From NCBI GenBank assembly GCA_002691365.1, contig NZHL01000012.1, positions 11,115-22,488 of the forward strand: a stretch of 11,374 nt of DNA, in the 5' to 3' direction. Source of the DNA: Fidelibacterota bacterium (lineage in GTDB: Bacteria; Fidelibacterota; Marinisomatia; Marinisomatales; S15-B10). Positions 6,587-11,374 of this stretch are shown piece by piece. The stretch's first letter is position 1, and every line of letters begins with the position of its first letter. Below the pieces are notes generated by a model. It saw only the letters and a program-made list of their open reading frames with translations, did not search any database and was not told the origin of the DNA. Both the position numbers and the translations under genes were made by a program.

Positions 6587-7340
6587 GATTTATAATCTCC
6601 TGAACTAGAGTTAAATAGTCTTGCGAACCAGTAGAATTTGCATCATACAACAATATAGGTTTCCCAAAACTTGGTGCTTCGCTTAATCTAACATTTCTTC
6701 TTATCATCGTTTTAAAAGTTGTACCATCAAAGTATTCTCTTACCTCTTTTTCAACTTGCTTACACAGATTTAACCTTGAATCATACATTGTAATTAAAAC
6801 TCCTTCAATATCTAGATTTTTATTTAGATGTCTTTGAACTAATCTTACGGTTTGTAATAATTGACTTAAACCTTCTAAAGCAAAATATTCACATTGAATT
6901 GGTATTAATACTGAATTAGATGCAGACAAAGCATTTAAGGTCAATAATCCAAGTGAAGGTGGACAATCTAATATTATGTAATCATATTTGTCTTGGACAT
7001 CAGTCAAACATTCTTTTAACCTATATTCGCGGCCAATCATACTTACTAATTCAATTTCAGCTCCTACTAAATCATTAGTGCTTGAAACAATATCTAAAAA
7101 TTTTAATTTTGTTTTAGTAATTGATGATAAAATAGATTCTTTTTCAATTAAAACATTATAAATATTTGATTTTTGTTTTTCAAATAAATCAGAAAAACCT
7201 GTTGTAGCATTTGCTTGAGGATCTAAATCAATTATTAAAGTTTTTAATTCTGATACAGCTAAGCTGGTTGCAACATTTATAGCTGATGTTGTTTTACCAA
7301 CACCACCTTTTTGATTAGTAAAAGCTATTATTTTTCCCAT
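6573..7340 (-). CDS. parA: Chromosome-partitioning ATPase ParA (Soj type)
   Basis: The protein has 255 residues, the usual length of chromosomal ParA/Soj, without the N-terminal DNA-binding extension of plasmid type Ia proteins. ATP-bound dimers coat the nucleoid and guide ParB-parS complexes. The deviant Walker A KGGVGKTT (11-18) has both the signature lysine K11 and the catalytic K16. DLDPQANAT (38-46) supplies the switch aspartate D40, and IILDCPPSLGLLTLNAL (122-138) holds Walker B D125. The C-terminal region has RRNVRLSEAPSFGKP, a strongly conserved Soj segment. It is the first gene of the minus-strand run and probably its promoter-proximal gene. The ATG has no strong Shine-Dalgarno. Pairing with parB makes the identification secure; a MinD-like role is excluded by the neighbour and by the missing C-terminal amphipathic helix. 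Confidence 0.97.
   Translation of the reverse strand: MGKIIAFTNQKGGVGKTTSAINVATSLAVSELKTLIIDLDPQANATTGFSDLFEKQKSNIYNVLIEKESILSSITKTKLKFLDIVSSTNDLVGAEIELVSMIGREYRLKECLTDVQDKYDYIILDCPPSLGLLTLNALSASNSVLIPIQCEYFALEGLSQLLQTVRLVQRHLNKNLDIEGVLITMYDSRLNLCKQVEKEVREYFDGTTFKTMIRRNVRLSEAPSFGKPILLYDANSTGSQDYLTLVQEIINRENK
6596..6601 (-). promoter_or_regulatory. Shine-Dalgarno of parB inside parA
   Basis: The minus strand carries AGGAGA with a 9-bp spacer to the parB GTG start. It supports the non-ATG start and the 14-bp overlap with parA. Confidence 0.75.
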
Positions 7341-7468
7341 ATCTAATTTCTAATTTAAGTTAAACTATACTAAAATTAAGTTTAATTATAAAAAAATGTT
7401 ATGGAGTGAAAAATCATCAAAGTATATTTGAATGTTTTTATTAATGAAAATTTAAGCAAAATGTAAAT
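7341..7468. promoter_or_regulatory. Divergent intergenic region between parA and secD
   Basis: These 128 bp are about 80% A+T and hold no gene. Because the flanking genes diverge, promoters for both directions must lie here or within the genes. Toward parA a TATAAT occurs on the minus strand (7385-7390), about 45 bp before the start codon, but without a good -35. Toward secD the plus strand has TATATTTG (7423-7430), which fits both a weak sigma-70 -10 and the TAnnTTTG -7 element of Bacteroidota promoters; its upstream element is also poor. A start-stop ATGTAA (7461-7466) lies just before the secD ATG. No parS-like palindrome was found. Confidence 0.45.
7385..7390 (-). promoter_or_regulatory. 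Possible -10 element for the parA-parB-...-atp run
   Basis: The minus strand reads TATAAT. It would give a leader of about 35-40 bases to the parA ATG. No convincing -35 hexamer is found 16-18 bp upstream, and in DNA this AT-rich such a match is expected by chance fairly often. Confidence 0.25.
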
Positions 7469-9367
7469 ATGAATAAACAAACACCCAGACTATTATTTAT
7501 TGGATTAATTTTGTTGTGGGCAATCTATACACTATTTCCAACCTTTAAATTTAATTTTTTATCAGAAGAAGAAAAAAATAATCTCTTAATTGATGGAAAA
7601 TTAGAAAACTTGCAAAACAAAGTTCTTAAACAAGGATTAGATTTACAAGGAGGAATGCACATTTTACTTGAGATTGACATTCCTACACTCATTGAAAACC
7701 TAGCTACTAATAAAAACAATAAATTTTATAATACTTTTGATTATACTAAAGCAAATTACAATTTAAATCAAAGTTTTATTGATGAATTCATCAAAGATTC
7801 TGAAAATAATGAATTAAGATTAAATAGATATTTTAGTGATATATCTTCAAATGGTTTAACAATTAAACAAACTCTTGAAAAAGAAAGAGATGATGCTTTA
7901 AATAGAGTTTTGGAAATTCTACAAAATAGGGTTGATGAATTTGGAGTTTCTGAACCTACAATCCAAAAACAAGGCAATCAAAGAATTATCGTTGAACTTG
8001 CTGGAGTTCAAGACCCTTCAAGAGCTAGATCTTTATTACAGAGTACGGCCTTACTAGAATTTTCTCTTCTCAAAGATGGTGCTATAACACAAAATTTAAT
8101 TTCTCGTATTGACAAAATTCTCAAAGGGAATTCTGATGTTGCTGCTATTGTTTCAAGTAATAATGAGAAAACTGATTCCTTTGAACCAGCTGAAACTAAA
8201 ACAACTAATAATCAAGAAGTTTCAATTACTGAGCTATTCAGTTCTGTGGATGACGACACACTAACTTCAAGTAACACATCAGATGGTGTTATCGTAGACA
8301 AAGATATTTTTCAAGAAAGACCTTTTTCTTCTCTTTTGAGGCAAACTGGGAATGATATGGGTGTACCAGAAAAAAACTTATTTGCTATTACAAAAATCAT
8401 TGAAATGGAAGATATTCAAACATCATTACAAAATGAAGAGAGTAAAATTTCGTTCAGTAAAGATAAAGAAGTATGGACTCTCCCAGAGGGAGGAACAGAA
8501 TCATTTTTTAAAATGTATCATCTTGAATCAAATAAAGGTTTAAGTGGAGGTCTAATTCAAGAAGCAAAAGCTAGTTTTTATAATGGTCAACCAATAGTTA
8601 GCTTAAGCATGAATTCAGAAGGAGCTAAAATATGGTCTAGATTAACAGGAGCCAATATTGGAAAACGACTTGCAATTGTCCTTGATAATAATGTAAGAAT
8701 GGCTCCGACTATTCGATCTAAAATTAGTGATGGACAAACTCAAGTAGAAGGTTTCGCTAATATGAATGAAGCAAAAGACATTGCTATTGTTCTTAGAGCA
8801 GGTGCGCTTCCTGCACCAGTAAATATAATTGAAGAAAGAACAATTGGTCCCTCTTTAGGAAAAGATTCTATTGAGAAAGGCACACGTTCTGTTATAATAG
8901 GATTAATATTAATTTTAATTTTCATGATTTTTTACTACCGCGGATCAGGTTTCATAGCATCAACTGGTTTAATCTTTAATCTTATATTAGTTTTATCAAT
9001 ATTGTCCATGTTAGATGCAACTTTAACATTACCAGGTATAGCAGGTTTAATTTTAACAGTGGGAATGGCTGTTGATGCTAATGTTATTATTTTTGAAAGA
9101 ATTAGAGAAGAATTAGAAAAAGGTAAAAAATCTAAGTCTGCAGTTGAAAGTGGTTTTTCCAGAGCAATCACTACTATAGTTGATGCTAACGTAACAACAA
9201 TTTTAGCAGCACTTATTTTATATCAGTTTGGCTCTGGTCCAATTAGAGGTTTTGCAATTGTTTTGTGCTGTGGAATTTTAACAAGTATGTTTACTGCAAT
9301 TTTTACCTCAAAAACAATATTCAATATTATAACTAACAATAAAAACTTGAAGTCATTAAGCATATGA
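7469..9367 (+). CDS. secD: Protein translocase subunit SecD
   Basis: The protein has 632 residues with six membrane helices: one near 8-25 and five after about 472. SecD works with SecF and SecYEG to pull exported proteins to the outer face of the membrane, driven by the ion gradient. The periplasmic P1 domain begins with GLDLQGGMH (56-64). Later come the SLSMNSEGAKIWSRLTG segment (378-394), VLRAGALPAP (441-450) and EERTIGPSLG (455-464). The RND-type membrane core holds GMAVDANVIIFERIREEL (532-549), where D536 matches the proton-relay aspartate of known SecD. Between about 220 and 355 lies a poorly conserved stretch rich in Ser, Thr, Asn and Asp that enlarges the head domain. The gene overlaps secF by 4 bp (ATGA). 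No Shine-Dalgarno is seen before its ATG. Confidence 0.97.
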   Translation: MNKQTPRLLFIGLILLWAIYTLFPTFKFNFLSEEEKNNLLIDGKLENLQNKVLKQGLDLQGGMHILLEIDIPTLIENLATNKNNKFYNTFDYTKANYNLNQSFIDEFIKDSENNELRLNRYFSDISSNGLTIKQTLEKERDDALNRVLEILQNRVDEFGVSEPTIQKQGNQRIIVELAGVQDPSRARSLLQSTALLEFSLLKDGAITQNLISRIDKILKGNSDVAAIVSSNNEKTDSFEPAETKTTNNQEVSITELFSSVDDDTLTSSNTSDGVIVDKDIFQERPFSSLLRQTGNDMGVPEKNLFAITKIIEMEDIQTSLQNEESKISFSKDKEVWTLPEGGTESFFKMYHLESNKGLSGGLIQEAKASFYNGQPIVSLSMNSEGAKIWSRLTGANIGKRLAIVLDNNVRMAPTIRSKISDGQTQVEGFANMNEAKDIAIVLRAGALPAPVNIIEERTIGPSLGKDSIEKGTRSVIIGLILILIFMIFYYRGSGFIASTGLIFNLILVLSILSMLDATLTLPGIAGLILTVGMAVDANVIIFERIREELEKGKKSKSAVESGFSRAITTIVDANVTTILAALILYQFGSGPIRGFAIVLCCGILTSMFTAIFTSKTIFNIITNNKNLKSLSI

Positions 9368-10260
9368 AATTAATAAAAAAAACAAATTTTGATTTTTTAG
9401 GTTCTCAGAAGTTTGGATTTGTTATATCAAGTTCATTTATTTTAGCTGGTATTATATCATTGGTTTTAAGGGGAGGCCCAATTTTAGGTATTGATTTTAC
9501 TGGTGGTACACTGGCTCAAATTCAAATGGAATCATCTCCAAATATTACAGAATTAAGAAGTTCACTAGATGAATTAAATATTGGAATTTCTGAAGTTCAA
9601 ACTTTTGGAAGTTCTAATGAAATTATTATTAGAATAAAGGATAGTTATAAATCGAAAGATATCTTATCGATTTTAGAAGATGTTTTTTCTCAAAAATTTC
9701 CAAATGAAAAAATTGAATTTAGAAGATTTGAAACGGTAGGTCCTAAAATAGGATCCGAACTTCAAGGAAAAGCTTTAATGTCCATCATTTTCGCAATAAT
9801 AGGTATTTTAGTTTATATATCCATCAGATTTGAATTAAGTTTTGCAGTTGGTGCAATATCTGCATTAGTTCATGATGTTCTAATTACTTTAGGAATTTTT
9901 TCAATTTTAGGATATGAAATTTCTTTACCCATCATTGCTGCATTTTTAACAATTGTGGGTTACTCTTTAAATGATACAATTGTGGTATTTGATAGAATAA
10001 GAGAAAATATGAAAAAAATTAAATCTGAAAAAAATATTAAAATTTTTAATCAAAGCATTAATGAATCTCTTTCCAGAACTGTTATCACATCATTAACTAC
10101 ATTTATTGTTGTATTTATACTTTATTTGTCAGGAGGTGAAGTGATTAAATACTTTGCCTTTGCGATGATAATAGGTGTTATTGTTGGAACATATTCATCA
10201 ATTTATATTGCTAGTCCAGCAGTTTTACTTTGGCAGAAAAAATTTAATACCCAAAATTAA
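9364..10260 (+). CDS. secF: Protein translocase subunit SecF
   Basis: The protein has 298 residues with six membrane helices (the first at about 18-36, five after 137) and a periplasmic domain between. Motifs: GIDFTGGTLAQIQ (42-54), FETVGPKIGSEL (122-133), and the membrane-core motif VGYSLNDTIVVFDRIRENMKK (198-218). In the last, D204 and R211 lie where SecF carries its ion-relay charges. It partners SecD in the SecDF export motor. The start ATG overlaps the secD stop in an ATGA junction, so the two are translationally coupled and made in equal amounts. In many Bacteroidota the two are fused into one protein; here they are separate, which argues against the main Bacteroidia lineages. The stop at 10258-10260 is followed by a 69-bp spacer. 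Confidence 0.98.
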   Translation: MKLIKKTNFDFLGSQKFGFVISSSFILAGIISLVLRGGPILGIDFTGGTLAQIQMESSPNITELRSSLDELNIGISEVQTFGSSNEIIIRIKDSYKSKDILSILEDVFSQKFPNEKIEFRRFETVGPKIGSELQGKALMSIIFAIIGILVYISIRFELSFAVGAISALVHDVLITLGIFSILGYEISLPIIAAFLTIVGYSLNDTIVVFDRIRENMKKIKSEKNIKIFNQSINESLSRTVITSLTTFIVVFILYLSGGEVIKYFAFAMIIGVIVGTYSSIYIASPAVLLWQKKFNTQN

Positions 10261-10277
10261 GAATTCTCTTTCACTGC

Positions 10278-10306
10278 TTGATTCAATTAAATCATTAAAT
10301 TATATT
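10278..10306 (+). promoter_or_regulatory. Candidate sigma-70 promoter for the molybdenum hydroxylase genes
   Basis: TTGATT (10278-10283) and TATATT (10301-10306) are separated by exactly 17 bp, matching the -35/-10 consensus at 4/6 and 5/6 positions. Transcription would begin near 10313, leaving a leader of about 17 bases before the ATG. A TAAATTTG (10315-10322), resembling a Bacteroidota -7 element, is an alternative. No strong terminator hairpin after secF separates the units, so read-through remains possible. Confidence 0.4.
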
Positions 10307-10329
10307 ACTGTTAGTAAATTTGTGTGTTT

Positions 10330-10791
10330 ATGAAAAAGTATTCCTTAAAAATTAATGGTGAAACTCATAAAGTTTCAGTTGACGATGATACCCCAATTTT
10401 ATGGGTTTTGAGAGATACAATAGGGCTTACTGGTACAAAATTTGGGTGTGGCAGAGGTCTATGTGGAACATGTACAATTCACGTTGATGGTGAAGCTACA
10501 AGATCATGTGTAACCGCAATTGACAACCTGGAAGATGGTGCTAAAATCACCACTATTGAGGGTCTGTCAAAAAATACTTCACATGTTCTTCAAAAAGCTT
10601 GGATTGAAGAAGAAGTACCTCAATGTGGTTATTGTCAATCAGGTCAAATAATGACTGCAGCTAGCCTTCTGGAAAAAAATAATAATCCTGATGACGATGA
10701 CATTGATAATGCAATGAAAATGAATTTATGTAGATGCGGTACATATCAAAGAATTAGAAAAGCTATTAAAAAAGCTGCAAAAGAATTATGA
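10330..10791 (+). CDS. 2Fe-2S subunit of a molybdenum hydroxylase (IorA/xanthine dehydrogenase small-subunit family)
   Basis: The protein has 153 residues, the full length of the family. It passes electrons from the molybdenum site through two 2Fe-2S clusters. The N-terminal plant-ferredoxin-like domain has C40, C45, C48 and C60 ([10 protein letters not shown] then SC). The C-terminal helical domain has C99, C102, C134 and C136 (QCGYCQSGQ and NLCRCGTY). All eight ligands are present, so both clusters should form. I chose the ATG at 10330; a GTG two codons upstream (10324) is possible, but the family usually begins M-x-x-Y-x-L-x-x-N-G, as from the ATG. No signal peptide is present. It overlaps the next gene by 4 bp (ATGA) and is probably co-exported with that Tat-tagged partner. 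The substrate cannot be told from this subunit. Confidence 0.95.
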   Translation: MKKYSLKINGETHKVSVDDDTPILWVLRDTIGLTGTKFGCGRGLCGTCTIHVDGEATRSCVTAIDNLEDGAKITTIEGLSKNTSHVLQKAWIEEEVPQCGYCQSGQIMTAASLLEKNNNPDDDDIDNAMKMNLCRCGTYQRIRKAIKKAAKEL

Positions 10792-11374
10792 TGAATCAAA
10801 AAAACATCAATAGAAGAGATTTTATCAAAATTGCATCTTCAACTACAAGTTTAATTTTAGGTATTTTACCCAATACTACTAAACTTTATGGCTCATCTTT
10901 AAAATCTAAACAATTTACTCCTAGTGCTTTTGTCACAATTAATTCTGATAATTCAATAGTAATTACTGCTACTAAATCAGATATGGGCCAACATGTAAGA
11001 ACTTCCCTACCGATGATTTTATCTGAAGAATTAGAAGCTGATTGGAATTTAGTAAAAGTTTTGCAAGCTGATGCAGATGAATCAAAATATGGAGATCAAG
11101 GTACTGGAGGAAGTGGCTCTATAAGAGAACTATTCCCAATATTAAGAAAAACAGGTGCAGCTGCTAAAGAAATGCTCATTAAAGCTGCAGCTGAAAAATG
11201 GGATGTAGATGTTAATGAATGTAAGGCAGAGCTAAATAAAGTAATTCATATTAAAACAAAAAAAGAATTTACATTTGGACAACTTGTTGAGAAAGCAACC
11301 ACATATTCTGTTCCTTCTAATCCAAAACTTAAAAACCGAAGTGATTTTAAAATCATAGGGAAATCTATGAGAGG
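10788..11374 (+). CDS. Molybdopterin-binding large subunit of the molybdenum hydroxylase, N-terminal part (cut by window edge)
   Basis: The first 195 codons and two bases are present; the frame is open to the window end. A complete family member has roughly 700-750 residues. The N-terminus has a twin-arginine signal (NRRDFIK, R9-R10) followed by a modest hydrophobic stretch (about 16-27), so folded export through Tat to the periplasm is expected. Family features follow: [20 protein letters not shown] (62-81), [20 protein letters not shown] (102-121) with the GAAA segment (123-126), and the AAAEKWDV helix (133-140). These match isoquinoline 1-oxidoreductase beta-type subunits of the aldehyde oxidase/xanthine dehydrogenase superfamily, which oxidise N-heterocycles or aldehydes. 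The active-site residues lie beyond the window. Start codons at 10788 and 10791 are both possible; the first overlaps the previous stop. Confidence 0.9.
   Translation, partial: MMNQKNINRRDFIKIASSTTSLILGILPNTTKLYGSSLKSKQFTPSAFVTINSDNSIVITATKSDMGQHVRTSLPMILSEELEADWNLVKVLQADADESKYGDQGTGGSGSIRELFPILRKTGAAAKEMLIKAAAEKWDVDVNECKAELNKVIHIKTKKEFTFGQLVEKATTYSVPSNPKLKNRSDFKIIGKSMR

Noticed and set aside
7461..7466. Start-stop minimal frame ATGTAA just before secD
   Set aside because: It has no ribosome-binding site, and a six-base match by chance is likely; no attenuator-type structure surrounds it.
5702..7468. parS centromere site near parAB
   Set aside because: I looked for the GTTTCAC-GTGAAAC palindrome or a close variant in and around parAB and the divergent spacer and did not find one; parS may lie outside the window.
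8740..9171. Two minus-strand open frames opposite secD
   Set aside because: They are antisense to the conserved SecD membrane core, and their hydrophobic content merely mirrors it.
10279..10294. Inverted repeat TGATT-N6-AATCA after secF as a terminator
   Set aside because: The 5-bp AT-rich stem is too weak and lacks a following T run; it also overlaps the better-supported -35 element.

Overview
The window is very AT-rich (about 30% G+C by eye) and densely coded, with no RNA gene, mobile element or CRISPR array visible. No gap longer than about 130 bases lacks a gene. It looks like a piece of bacterial core chromosome. The order parA-parB-M23 peptidase-bactofilin-AtpZ/AtpI-type genes-atpB-E-F-H-A-G, together with the Bacteroidota-like forms of AtpB and AtpE, points to the FCB superphylum (Bacteroidota, Rhodothermota/Balneolota, Marinimicrobia and relatives). 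A streamlined marine lineage such as Marinimicrobia (SAR406) is my best guess. It is an inference from gene order and composition, not a sequence match.

Layout. Positions 1-7340 hold twelve genes, all on the minus strand and almost without gaps, transcribed from parA toward atpG. The first block is ParA and ParB (chromosome segregation). Next come a membrane-anchored LytM/M23 endopeptidase and a bactofilin (cell-wall shaping and cytoskeleton). Two small membrane proteins linked to ATP synthase assembly follow, then F0 subunits a, c, b and F1 subunits delta, alpha and the first 28 codons of gamma. A 128-bp divergent spacer (7341-7468) separates this run from plus-strand genes: secD and secF (overlapping by 4 bp), then after a 69-bp spacer a two-gene molybdenum-hydroxylase module. 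That module has a 2Fe-2S subunit and a Tat-exported molybdopterin-binding large subunit, which runs off the right edge.

How the genes work together. ParA and ParB segregate the chromosome. The peptidase and bactofilin form a recognisable cytoskeleton/wall-remodelling pair. The atp genes build the rotary ATP synthase, and the two small membrane genes before atpB probably help assemble the c-ring. SecD and SecF pull proteins out of the Sec translocon using the proton (or sodium) gradient. The molybdenum enzyme oxidises an unknown substrate, probably in the periplasm.

Points of interest. Subunit c has a second acidic residue (Glu62) two helical turns after the ion-binding Glu55, and a degenerate glycine motif. 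Subunit b has a signal-peptide-like N-terminal extension. The bactofilin/peptidase pair is embedded between par and atp. Several starts are non-ATG but backed by Shine-Dalgarno sequences. I found no clearly new multi-gene system; the window is mostly well-known housekeeping machinery with some unusual details.
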